Notes under the pieces: model-generated | What the model was told of the DNA's origin: nothing | Seen by the model: the letters and a program-made list of their open reading frames with translations, nothing else | The model's database searches: none | Translations under genes and position numbers: made by a program | Part shown: piece after piece, positions 42,217 through 50,526 of the stretch | Layout of the letters: each line of letters opens with the position of its first letter | Numbering within the stretch: position 1 is the first letter of the stretch | NCBI GenBank assembly: GCA_903910445.1 | Contig: CAIVZR010000062.1 | Coordinates: 1-50,526 of the forward strand | From: an uncultured Bacteroidota bacterium | GTDB lineage: Bacteria; Bacteroidota; Bacteroidia; UKL13-3 | Reading direction: 5' to 3' | Length of the DNA: 50,526 bases

Positions 42217-44298
42217 CTACCAAATTTTAATAATCTCCTTTTTATACATCGCATCACCCTCCTTAATATTAAAGGCTTTGAAGAATTCAGGCATATTGCT
42301 CAAAGGGCCATTGATACGGAACATGGCTGGCGAGTGAACATCACTCATAATTTGCATTGCCAATCGTTTATCAGTGCTTTGTACCATCCAGCTATAAGCA
42401 AATCCAAGGAAATATCTTTGCTCTGGGGTAAGTCCGTTGATGGGCTTGCCTGCCTTGGCTTGTGGGGTTTTCATGAAGGCTTCATATCCCATCACTGCAC
42501 CGCCAAGGTCGGCAATATTTTCACCTAATGTGGCATCTCCACGAATATGCAAGAGCTGGCTATCTGCTGTAAGTGTATACGCGCTGTACTGATCAGAAAG
42601 TAGCTTGGCACGCTCTTGGAATTTCGTTCCATCAGCATCCGACCACCAGCTTTTTAAATTACCCACTTCATCATACAATCGACCATTATCGTCAAATCCA
42701 TGCGTTACTTCATGTCCAATGGTACTGCCTCCAATAATGGCATATAAGATGGCATCATCAGGCATCTCACCCATAGCAAATCCAGGAACGATGATATTGC
42801 AACCAGGAATAACAATTTCGTTGGATGTTGGTTGATAATAGGCGTTATAAGTTTGCGGAGTCATGTCCCAGCGGCTATTATCAATGGGTTTTCCATAACG
42901 TGCTGCCATATCGGCAAATGCCCATTGGTTAACACGCATCATGTTTTTTAGATACTCGTTACGTTTAATATCAATCGAACTCATGTCTCTCCATTTATCA
43001 GGATAACCCATTTTTAAGTTTACCTTACTGAGTTTATAGAGTGCTTTCTCTTTGGTTGAATCGCTCATCCAATCGAGCTTTTGAATATGCTCTTTATATA
43101 CTTCAATAATATTTTTTGCGATTTCGGTGAGTTTCTCTTTGGTATTCTTTGGTAAGAATTTGGCCACGAATTCCTGCCCAATTAATTCACCCAATGCGCC
43201 ATCTGTTTCTTGTACAATTCTTTTCCAACGAGGCTTCTGTTCTTTTTGGCCGCTGAGTTGTTTGCCATAGAATTCGAAATTTTGCATCTCATATTTCTTG
43301 CTCAAATTACCAGCATAGGTATTAATCAGGTTCCAGCGTAAATAGCATTGCCAGTCATAAATTGATTTGGTATCGATGAGTCTATCAAAGGCTTCTATGA
43401 ACTCAGGTTGACCCACATTCACATAATCTACATTCTTCACCCCGATGAGTTCAAAGAAATGACTCCAGTTAAAATGCGGACTGAGTTTTTGTAATTCAGC
43501 CATGGTTTTCTTGTTATAATTCTTCTCTGGGTCGCGGGTGGCTTCCATAGTACGCGCTGCTTTGGCCAAGGCTTCCTCCATTTGATATACGCTAATATCT
43601 GCCGGTACTTTGTTTGTTTTTGATTCACTAAAAATCTGATCTTCCATCAGCATTCCCATCATCTTTTTTAGATGCTCCTTGTATTGCGCACGGATATTGG
43701 TATTGCCAGCATCGGTGTTGAAATAATAATCGCGGTCGGGTAAGCCAATGCCACCTTGCATTATGATGGGGATATATTTTGTTACATCCTTATCATCTTT
43801 ATCAATATAAAAAGTGAATGAGCTGGATGCACCAATCGATTTTAAATGTGCAATAGCACTTAACACATCTTCTTTCGTTTTGATATTATCGATGTTTTTG
43901 AATTCTTCTTTCAATGGCTCAATACCCAATTGATCAATGGCAGCGGTATCCATGCCACTATAGTAACAATCTCCAATTTTTTGTTCGTTGCTCCCCGGCT
44001 TCAAGTCGTTGCGCTGACTGTATCCCACACACATCCCTTTAATAATATTATCAATGCTATCGCCTACCATTAAAAAGATTCCGTTGCTCTTTTCTGATGC
44101 AGGAATCGGGTGTTGCTTGAACCAGGCATTATTAGCATACAAAAAGAAGTTATCGCCTGCAGATAATGTGGTATCGCGGTGATCAACCAAAGGATCGTTG
44201 GTGAATCCTTCATTGGGAGCTACTTTATTGGTATTGGAACAATTGCTGAATAATAGTATTGCAATAGCCAACGGAAAGAACAACTTTTTACTAAACAT
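42217..44298 (-). CDS. M13 family zinc metallopeptidase (neprilysin-like) lipoprotein
   Basis: A 693-residue endopeptidase. The N terminus has a lipoprotein signal with lipobox LFSNC, Cys20 being the acylated residue, so it is anchored in the periplasm or outer membrane. The N-terminal M13 domain runs to ~440; NAYYQPTSNEIVIPG is the substrate-binding segment. Zinc ligands are His529 and His533 of HEVTH, with Glu593 in GENIADLGG; Glu530 is the catalytic base. The C terminus ends KIW, as is usual for M13 (VW/IW). It degrades small peptides and complements the S46 peptidase. A TACCTTCG box (44326-44319) lies 21 bases upstream. Confidence 0.94.
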   Translation of the reverse strand: MFSKKLFFPLAIAILLFSNCSNTNKVAPNEGFTNDPLVDHRDTTLSAGDNFFLYANNAWFKQHPIPASEKSNGIFLMVGDSIDNIIKGMCVGYSQRNDLKPGSNEQKIGDCYYSGMDTAAIDQLGIEPLKEEFKNIDNIKTKEDVLSAIAHLKSIGASSSFTFYIDKDDKDVTKYIPIIMQGGIGLPDRDYYFNTDAGNTNIRAQYKEHLKKMMGMLMEDQIFSESKTNKVPADISVYQMEEALAKAARTMEATRDPEKNYNKKTMAELQKLSPHFNWSHFFELIGVKNVDYVNVGQPEFIEAFDRLIDTKSIYDWQCYLRWNLINTYAGNLSKKYEMQNFEFYGKQLSGQKEQKPRWKRIVQETDGALGELIGQEFVAKFLPKNTKEKLTEIAKNIIEVYKEHIQKLDWMSDSTKEKALYKLSKVNLKMGYPDKWRDMSSIDIKRNEYLKNMMRVNQWAFADMAARYGKPIDNSRWDMTPQTYNAYYQPTSNEIVIPGCNIIVPGFAMGEMPDDAILYAIIGGSTIGHEVTHGFDDNGRLYDEVGNLKSWWSDADGTKFQERAKLLSDQYSAYTLTADSQLLHIRGDATLGENIADLGGAVMGYEAFMKTPQAKAGKPINGLTPEQRYFLGFAYSWMVQSTDKRLAMQIMSDVHSPAMFRINGPLSNMPEFFKAFNIKEGDAMYKKEIIKIW

Positions 44299-44318
44299 AG
44301 GATGAGGAGTTTAAAGCA

Positions 44319-44326
44319 CGAAGGTA
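44319..44326 (-). promoter_or_regulatory. Candidate -7 box for the M13 peptidase gene
   Basis: TACCTTCG on the minus strand matches TAnnTTTG with one change. A TTTG occurs 17 bases further upstream (44347-44344), slightly closer than consensus. Confidence 0.45.
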
Positions 44327-44453
44327 TTGAATTGAAATGAAACCAAAAGGGGGAAAACAAATGCGAATGAAGCTGACTCCAGGAGGCATACGGGATAGAA
44401 AATTTAAAAATCAAGTCATCTAAATTTCGATTCAAAAAACGTTATTTTGCTTC

Positions 44454-45374
44454 ATGTTACCACGATTAGTAATTCACGGAGGCGCAGGCACTATCCTTAA
44501 ATCGGAAATGAGTGATGCAAAAGAACTTGCCTATAAAGGGGCATTGAAGGATTCATTGGATGCTGGATTTAAAATTTTAGAGGCAGGAGGGAATGCTATC
44601 GATGCTGTGACTGCAGCGATTATGTCGCTCGAAGATTGCCCGTTATTCAATGCGGGTAAAGGCGCAGTATTTAATGCTGAAGGCAAACATGAAATGGATG
44701 CAAGCATCATGAGTGGAATCGATTTAAGCGCAGGAGCTGCTACAGGTATACGAAACGTGCGTAATCCCATTGTATTGGCAAAGGCCATCATGCAAAAGAG
44801 TGAGCACGTTTTTTTAATGGGTGAGGGGGCCGAAAAATTTGCGCATAGCCAGGAACTCGCCTTCGAAAACGACGATTATTTTTACGATGCACTCCGCTAC
44901 GAACAATGGCAGAAAATTAAAGCCACCGATACCTTTCAGCTCGACCATACCTCCGAAAAAAAGTTTGGTACTGTGGGTGCTGTCGCTATCGATTCTAATG
45001 GTAATTTGGCCGCAGGAACAAGCACAGGAGGTATGACCAACAAGCGTTTTGGAAGGGTAGGTGATAGCCCCATCATAGGCGCTGGAACCTATGCCAATAA
45101 TAAAACCTGCGCCATCAGCTGCACTGGTCACGGCGAACTATTTATTCGAAGCGTGGTAGCCTACGATATTAGCTGCCTTATGGAATACAAAGGCTTGAGT
45201 TTGGAAGAGGCTTGCCACATTGTGGTTCAAGAAAAGCTTGTGAAAATTGGTGGGGAAGGTGGCCTCATCGCCATTGATGCACTAGGAAATATCGCCCTGC
45301 CTTTCAATAGTGATGGCATGTACAGAGGCTGGATGAAGGGTGCCAACGATTATAAAACTGAAATTTATTCCTGA
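44454..45374 (+). CDS. Isoaspartyl peptidase / plant-type L-asparaginase
   Basis: A 306-residue N-terminal nucleophile hydrolase precursor. It starts LVIHGGAGTI and carries NAGKGAVFN and the autocleavage site before Thr173 in KKFGTVGAVAID, followed by GTSTGGMTNKRFGRVGDSPIIGAGTYA, which contains the substrate-binding Arg and Gly residues. The precursor cuts itself to expose Thr173, giving alpha and beta subunits. It removes isoaspartyl dipeptides and hydrolyses asparagine. No signal peptide is visible, so it is probably cytoplasmic. A TTATTTTG box ends 4 bases before the ATG, and a hairpin terminator follows the stop. Confidence 0.93.
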   Translation: MLPRLVIHGGAGTILKSEMSDAKELAYKGALKDSLDAGFKILEAGGNAIDAVTAAIMSLEDCPLFNAGKGAVFNAEGKHEMDASIMSGIDLSAGAATGIRNVRNPIVLAKAIMQKSEHVFLMGEGAEKFAHSQELAFENDDYFYDALRYEQWQKIKATDTFQLDHTSEKKFGTVGAVAIDSNGNLAAGTSTGGMTNKRFGRVGDSPIIGAGTYANNKTCAISCTGHGELFIRSVVAYDISCLMEYKGLSLEEACHIVVQEKLVKIGGEGGLIAIDALGNIALPFNSDGMYRGWMKGANDYKTEIYS

Positions 45375-45383
45375 TTTCTTAAA

Positions 45384-45411
45384 TAAGTTTATGGAAACTT
45401 AATTGTTTTTG
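45384..45411 (+). terminator. Candidate intrinsic terminator after the asparaginase gene
   Basis: TAAGTTT (45384-45390) and AAACTTA (45395-45401) form a 7-bp stem with loop ATGG, followed by ATTGTTTTT. It starts 9 bases after the stop codon. The stem is AT-rich but the T run is convincing. Confidence 0.5.
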
Positions 45412-45423
45412 CATCAGGTAATT

Positions 45424-45457
45424 ATAGCCATACAACCATCAATACCTAAATGGCTAT
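45424..45457. repeat. 8-bp inverted repeat upstream of the macroglobulin gene
   Basis: ATAGCCAT (45424-45431) and ATGGCTAT (45450-45457) are exact inverted repeats around 18 bases, ending 20 bases before the ATG. They flank the likely promoter region (a box AACATTCG lies at 45467-45474), so an operator is possible. Confidence 0.4.
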
Positions 45458-45477
45458 TTATATTAAACATTCGCAGT

Positions 45478-48400
45478 ATGAAATTTTTCAAACCGTTACT
45501 TAAATATCTGTTTTTCTTCCTCGTTATTTTTTTAGCTAAGAATTTATCTGCTCAGAAAATCCAAGAGAATAAATTGCAGAGTTCTTATAAATACGTTCTT
45601 CGTTTGGATTCGGCACAACTGCGGTTCTTAATTCAAAAAAACAAACTGGATACCGCCTGGTTGTTTAATACCATGGTGGATAGCTTTTTGAGAGACAGCA
45701 ATTATAATTTCGAAAAATTACCCTACGGTACTTATCTCGTATGCCATGTCATCGATCATCAAATTTATTTCAACTCTTATCACCGCCATCCCTTTGGGTT
45801 GGATATATGGGGAGTGAATTCAAAAAATTATATCATCGTTAAAGATCCTCAGGGAAAAATTATTGAAGATGCTAAAGTATCTTTACTCGATGGACGAATT
45901 TGTAATTTCAGTATTGGGATGGCCTCCTATGAGCTGCCCAAATTACCCAATGGTACCTTGGTAAAAATAGAGTATGGTGGCAGCTTCGATTATATGACCA
46001 TCAACCCAACTTATTATAATCCGCCCAAAGTTTCGAATCATTATGCCGATTATTCCCATACTACCATTATGCCTGGTTATATTGCCCTCAATCAGCCTAA
46101 ATACAAGCAAAATGATACCCTCAAGTTCAAAGCGTTTTTGGTGAATGATGATGGCTCCTATTTTTATGAACGACTCTCGGTGTACCTGAGCAGCGATTAT
46201 GATAACAGAGAGAAGCTCATTGGAAAATACAAGTTCAGAACAGCAAGCGCGTATACTGGTCAGTTTGTATTGGGCGATACACTTCCTCCCGATCGCAACT
46301 ATAATCTCATTTTTAGAAATGATCGAAATCAAGAGGTGAAACGAATCAGTTTCTATATTGAGAATTATGAATTGAAAAAGTATTCCTACGATTTAGTGAT
46401 GGCGGCAGGGGTAATTTATCCCGGACAAAAAATTGTGGTTGTTGCCAAAGCCCGCGATGCCAATAATTTACCAGTAATGGATGGTTATGTCAAATTCAAT
46501 GTTAGGCTCTCCAATATTACAGAGGTGAAAACCAATAAATTTTTTGTTCCCAATAAATGGTATCAAAGTATTTATACCTTCGAACGTGAGCTCGACCCAT
46601 CAGGGTATACCACCCTGGAGTTGCCCGATACACTCATGCTGAATTTTAATGCGCAGTTTATTGTTGATGCCACCTTTACCAACGAAGACAATGAATTGAT
46701 CACCCGTTCGACCTATTTCAGTTATGAAAATAAAAACCGAACCTATACCCTCAACTTGAAACAGGATAGCGTACAAGCAAATTATTTTTATCAATCCAAA
46801 GCTACCGAAGCTAATCTCCGACTGGTTACTGTTTATTCAAATTATACCCGACAATCAAAGAATATCACTACCCCGTATATTCAAAAAATAGATTATGCGG
46901 CAATAATCTATGAGCTCTATTCCAACGATACCTTGGTATCACAATTTAATTGTCCCGATTTGCAATATGTAATTTCAATGGGTGGCAAGCGAGCCTGCGA
47001 TTCGGTATTTATTAGTTTGTATAATCCATTGCGTATTCCAATTCATTATGAAATTTATAAGAACAAGAAAAAAGTTGCAGAGGGGAGAGCTGAAACATTG
47101 GATTATAAAGTAGCCGATGCGAGCAGTGAATCGTATTATATTATTTGGGGACATAACTATAAGGGCATGCTTAGAAATAATTACCACACCCAGGCTTTTC
47201 ATTTTCAAGAAAAAAAATTGAATGTCAGTATCGATCAGCCAGAAGAAATCTATCCTGGTCAAACAGTGAATATTAATATCAAAGTTACCGATGCGAAGAA
47301 TCGACCTGTTGATAATGTGAACCTTACTTCGTACAGTGTCAATACCCAGTTTGGAGAAATACCACTACCCGATGTTCCATATATGGGATTGATTAGAAAT
47401 GATGAACCACTGCATTTTACCAGTCCGTATTTTCAAGTGTATAATTGCGCTACCAGCTTGCTTTTGCGTAATTTTCAAGTGGATGCATTGCACCTAAAAC
47501 GCAATGAATGGTATGCGATGGTATATAGTACCCAGGCACAAACCCAATTCAGTTTCAAGTTAAAGAGTAAAGATCCGGAATTTGCAGTATATGCTATTCG
47601 TCAGAATTATATTCAGCCTATAGTAAGTATTATCCTCGATAATCAAATCGTGTATCATTCACGCAATAGCTTCCCTCAGCAATATAGTTTTGTGAGCTAT
47701 GCAGGCAAGCACCAATTACAAATTCGAACCAATGATGCCTTAGTGAATTTTGGTGAAATTGAGATGCAGGATAGCATGAAATATATTCTTGGACTCAATT
47801 TGGATAGTGTAAGTAAGAAGGATACCACACGCATGCCAGTCGGACTTTTTTCGGCCAAGGAGTTTACCAATTACCTTAATCAAACCCTCCTCATTCATAT
47901 TGATGAAGCATTTGATACTATTAAAATTTATCAGGGAGGTCAACTGTGCTTCTTTGGAAATCGTGCTACTATTTATAAAAAAGTAGTGGTTGATAAGGAT
48001 GTATTTTATGCAATAAGCATTGCTGACAGAGGCGAAATGCGCGTTAAGCTGAATAGTTTGTACGAACATGATATTGTATTCGAGCCGAATAAAATTTATT
48101 ATATGAATAAGAGTGAGGTGCGTTCGTATCCTCTCAATACCAAAACAAATAGCGCCTTAATGTATTTTGATAATACTACCAACCCCAATTATAATGCGTA
48201 TTCTTTTCAGCAAGTATATATCCACCCCGACCGCATTATAATTGATACTACTTCCAAAGTTTTAACTACCACCAAAGAGAAAAAACAGCGCCCACGTCCG
48301 TATATCTATTACCGCGATTATCAACCCGACTATCGTAAAAACTCCAATACACTCGTCATCTACCAAAAGCATGAGAATGTACCTTATAAACGGGCCTGGC

Positions 48401-50526
48401 TCATTAGCAAAACCAATGAATCAAAATCACATATCATAACCTATAGTGGCTATATCAGTTATGCCGACTCAGGCACTTACGATTTGGTATTGATTAACGA
48501 TACCGCCATGTGCATCGTCAAAGATTTATTTTTGCCTTCCGATGGAACCTTTCATTTGTTTTTATATGCCAATCAAATTCAGGAAAGCGATCCAGATCAA
48601 ACCTTCGAATACGAACAAGTGGTGAAACGACTCACCAAGATTCCCCTCCGGGTTTTTACCGATTCACCGGTGAGTATCCGTCCGCAGATAATGAAAATAA
48701 CCAAAACGAAGAATAATGTTTCGACCATTTCAGGCAATGTAGTCGATGCGATGTATCACACTCCCTTAGATTATGTAACCATTATCGCAGAAATAAATGG
48801 AGTTTATAAAGGAGGTGCTTTGACCAATGAAGATGGTGATTTCGCTATCAATTTTTTACCTCCTGGAAATTATATGCTTAAGGTTCGTGTGGATGGTTAT
48901 CGGTATCAGGTAATTTATAATTTGAATATTGAAAAGGGTGTAAATGAAATGATAAAGATACGCTTGCTTCATCAGGAAGATAGTATTCAATATGGAGCAG
49001 ATGGCACGGTGGTTTATACGGAGGGGGATATTGATATGGCAGATGTTAAAAGGGGCGAAATGGGTACTCATGTCTCTAGAAAAGAATCAAGAAGTGGAAG
49101 TAGTCGGGTTCAAAACTCATCGAGTGCAACTGAAAGTTATTACGATCAATCAACCAGCAGTTATTATAGTGCGCCTGTTACTATGAGTACAGTCGCAGGC
49201 GTTGCAAGTTATCAAAGGGATTTGAATGAAGTGGTCGTAGTATCGTCGGCCGATTACCTGAATAATGGGGTGATGACACCAGGGGTACCAATTGAAAAAA
49301 TTAATGCAGATAAGATGCAACAACGACTGAATGATATGGCACAGGAAGTGGCTGCCAATAGAGTTCGTAATGTGTTTCGTGATTATGGATACTGGATGCC
49401 AAACCTGCTTACCAATAAACAAGGAAATGCAAACTACACAGTGCAATTCCCTGATAATATCACCAGCTGGAAAACGATGGTTCCTGCCATGAATGGAAAT
49501 CGCCAGAGTGGTTTAACCACCATGATTACGCGCTCTTATAAACCGCTGGTTGGCGCGATGGCCGTACCTAATTTTATGGTAGCAGGTGATCAATTGTTTT
49601 TGAAAGGGAAGGTTATAAACTATACAGGGAATCTGCAACCAGTGAAGATTAATTTCACTTTGAATCAAATGCCACAGCGTACTTTCTTAGCAACCATCGA
49701 TCGCTTGAAAATCGATACCTTTTCGATTGCTGCACTGAAAGCATTCGATACACTTACCACTTCCTTCTCTGTAAAAATGGAGAACGGTTATGCCGATGGT
49801 GAAGAACGTATTATCCCTGTGAAGCCTCGAGGAATTTTGATTTCCAGAAGCACCTATATCCCCATGTTAGCGGATACTCAAGTACAATATATTGTGCCTG
49901 TAGAGATGACAAAAGCAGTGGTATATGTTCACAATTCGGAGATTGAACAACTTCGTCAGGAAATAGAAGAGTTGAAAAATTACAGCTATGGATGTACCGA
50001 ACAAACCACCTCTAAACTTCGTGCATTGCTTGCAGAGAAGAGTATTCAAAAAGCATTAAACAATCCGTTTACAGGTGACAAGCAAATTCACCAATTGATT
50101 AAACGACTTGACGCAATGCGCAATAACAAAGGAACCTGGGGCTGGTGGGAGAATAGTTATGAAGATTACTGGCTTACCATGTATGTGGTGAAAACCCTCA
50201 ATGAGGCAAGGCTTGCAGGCTATTCCAACAATTTGTATTTGCGTGCTGCCAATCGAATGGAATCAGAACTGCCCTCGATGGATATGAATCGTCAACTGGA
50301 AACCATGAACTTATTAAAAGACATGGATCGCAAATTACCATACGATACTTTTTTGAAGAAGATGGAATATATGACCCTGGATATACATCAGAAATTATTG
50401 TACGTTCGATTGATGCAAAAACTAAACAAGCCATATAATATTGGAGATGTGGTGGGTTTGTCGAATACCTTGCCTGGGGGCGCTTTATATTGGGGAGGTG
50501 TGGTTTATAATTATCAGTACGACCAA
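45478..50526 (+). CDS. Alpha-2-macroglobulin-like protein with carboxypeptidase-regulatory insert (3' end missing)
   Basis: The frame is open from ATG 45478 to the window end, 1683 codons, so it is truncated by the window. A signal peptide (~1-26, NLSAQ) is followed by many beta-sandwich macroglobulin-like domains. Residues ~1079-1165 form a carboxypeptidase-regulatory-like domain (STISGNVVDAMY, then TNEDGDFAINFLPPGNYMLKV). A Ser/Tyr-rich linker and LNEVVVV (1249-1255) follow. The macroglobulin C-terminal half begins around FRDYGYWMPNLLTN (1300), and the thioester domain has the motif GCTEQ with Cys1506-Thr-Glu-Gln1509, then GTWGWWENS (1552). Cys and Gln form the protease-trapping thioester in active members. 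It is probably a periplasmic or surface protease trap. Only part of the thioester domain is visible. Confidence 0.85.
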   Translation, partial: MKFFKPLLKYLFFFLVIFLAKNLSAQKIQENKLQSSYKYVLRLDSAQLRFLIQKNKLDTAWLFNTMVDSFLRDSNYNFEKLPYGTYLVCHVIDHQIYFNSYHRHPFGLDIWGVNSKNYIIVKDPQGKIIEDAKVSLLDGRICNFSIGMASYELPKLPNGTLVKIEYGGSFDYMTINPTYYNPPKVSNHYADYSHTTIMPGYIALNQPKYKQNDTLKFKAFLVNDDGSYFYERLSVYLSSDYDNREKLIGKYKFRTASAYTGQFVLGDTLPPDRNYNLIFRNDRNQEVKRISFYIENYELKKYSYDLVMAAGVIYPGQKIVVVAKARDANNLPVMDGYVKFNVRLSNITEVKTNKFFVPNKWYQSIYTFERELDPSGYTTLELPDTLMLNFNAQFIVDATFTNEDNELITRSTYFSYENKNRTYTLNLKQDSVQANYFYQSKATEANLRLVTVYSNYTRQSKNITTPYIQKIDYAAIIYELYSNDTLVSQFNCPDLQYVISMGGKRACDSVFISLYNPLRIPIHYEIYKNKKKVAEGRAETLDYKVADASSESYYIIWGHNYKGMLRNNYHTQAFHFQEKKLNVSIDQPEEIYPGQTVNINIKVTDAKNRPVDNVNLTSYSVNTQFGEIPLPDVPYMGLIRNDEPLHFTSPYFQVYNCATSLLLRNFQVDALHLKRNEWYAMVYSTQAQTQFSFKLKSKDPEFAVYAIRQNYIQPIVSIILDNQIVYHSRNSFPQQYSFVSYAGKHQLQIRTNDALVNFGEIEMQDSMKYILGLNLDSVSKKDTTRMPVGLFSAKEFTNYLNQTLLIHIDEAFDTIKIYQGGQLCFFGNRATIYKKVVVDKDVFYAISIADRGEMRVKLNSLYEHDIVFEPNKIYYMNKSEVRSYPLNTKTNSALMYFDNTTNPNYNAYSFQQVYIHPDRIIIDTTSKVLTTTKEKKQRPRPYIYYRDYQPDYRKNSNTLVIYQKHENVPYKRAWLISKTNESKSHIITYSGYISYADSGTYDLVLINDTAMCIVKDLFLPSDGTFHLFLYANQIQESDPDQTFEYEQVVKRLTKIPLRVFTDSPVSIRPQIMKITKTKNNVSTISGNVVDAMYHTPLDYVTIIAEINGVYKGGALTNEDGDFAINFLPPGNYMLKVRVDGYRYQVIYNLNIEKGVNEMIKIRLLHQEDSIQYGADGTVVYTEGDIDMADVKRGEMGTHVSRKESRSGSSRVQNSSSATESYYDQSTSSYYSAPVTMSTVAGVASYQRDLNEVVVVSSADYLNNGVMTPGVPIEKINADKMQQRLNDMAQEVAANRVRNVFRDYGYWMPNLLTNKQGNANYTVQFPDNITSWKTMVPAMNGNRQSGLTTMITRSYKPLVGAMAVPNFMVAGDQLFLKGKVINYTGNLQPVKINFTLNQMPQRTFLATIDRLKIDTFSIAALKAFDTLTTSFSVKMENGYADGEERIIPVKPRGILISRSTYIPMLADTQVQYIVPVEMTKAVVYVHNSEIEQLRQEIEELKNYSYGCTEQTTSKLRALLAEKSIQKALNNPFTGDKQIHQLIKRLDAMRNNKGTWGWWENSYEDYWLTMYVVKTLNEARLAGYSNNLYLRAANRMESELPSMDMNRQLETMNLLKDMDRKLPYDTFLKKMEYMTLDIHQKLLYVRLMQKLNKPYNIGDVVGLSNTLPGGALYWGGVVYNYQYDQ

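Noticed and set aside
45943-48069. Antisense open frames inside the macroglobulin gene
   Set aside because: The plus-strand frame is continuously open for 1683 codons with clear domains; the antisense frames are shadows.
1-50526. CRISPR arrays, insertion sequences, phage genes, toxin-antitoxin or restriction systems
   Set aside because: I looked for regularly spaced repeats, transposase or integrase motifs and small paired genes and found none; all larger frames are explained by the listed genes.

Overview
The window is chromosomal DNA of low GC content, gene-dense, with no phage, insertion sequence, CRISPR array or rRNA that I can see. It fits a member of the Bacteroidota, probably an environmental Chitinophagia/Sphingobacteriia-like lineage. 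Supporting signs are type IX secretion (T9SS) C-terminal sorting domains of type B (left edge) and type A (three proteins), promoters of the Bacteroidota TTTG-N19-TAnnTTTG type close to start codons, few Shine-Dalgarno sequences, a Rho factor with a long disordered N-terminal insert, an S46 dipeptidyl peptidase, and an arginine operon built around an acylornithine transcarbamylase. Species assignment is not possible from sequence reading alone.

Layout. 1-3.1 kb: end of a T9SS type B cargo protein, a secreted zinc phospholipase C/S1-P1-like protein and recN. 3.5-10.7 kb: three T9SS-exported proteins, namely a DUF7948/beta-propeller protein and two tandem paralogous PL6 polysaccharide lyases. 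10.7-16.8 kb: a small secreted protein, a GT-C-like membrane protein, dtd, pdxJ, rho and a PlsC-type acyltransferase. 16.8-21.5 kb: a GH3/serine-hydrolase fusion and rarA, with a 0.5-kb gap between them that may hold a gene remnant. 21.5-28 kb: a small secreted protein, a WD40-caspase protein, a WG-repeat protein and a DbpA-like RNA helicase.

28.2-36.8 kb: a compact arginine biosynthesis operon (GNAT acyltransferase, argG, argC, argD, argF', argB, argE-like, argH) with overlapping or near-abutting genes, a promoter bearing a palindrome, and a convergent Lrp/AsnC regulator overlapping its end. Residue 90 of the transcarbamylase is Val. By the published Glu92/Pro90 specificity switch this points to N-succinylornithine, so the pathway probably runs through succinylated intermediates, with the deacylase acting on acylcitrulline after the transcarbamylase.

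36.9-50.5 kb: tRNA-Arg(CCG) followed by a GC-rich hairpin element, a DPP11-like S46 peptidase plus CHAP protein, a TPR protein, a Gre-like factor, an M13 metallopeptidase lipoprotein, a plant-type asparaginase/isoaspartyl peptidase, and a very large alpha-2-macroglobulin-like protein that runs off the right edge. Peptide and polymer breakdown in the envelope (PL6, GH3, S46, M13, CHAP) is a recurring theme beside housekeeping genes. No wholly new multi-gene system is evident. The most unusual items are the WD40-caspase protein, the macroglobulin with an embedded carboxypeptidase-regulatory/LNEVVVV segment, the rho leader and the arginine operon control region.
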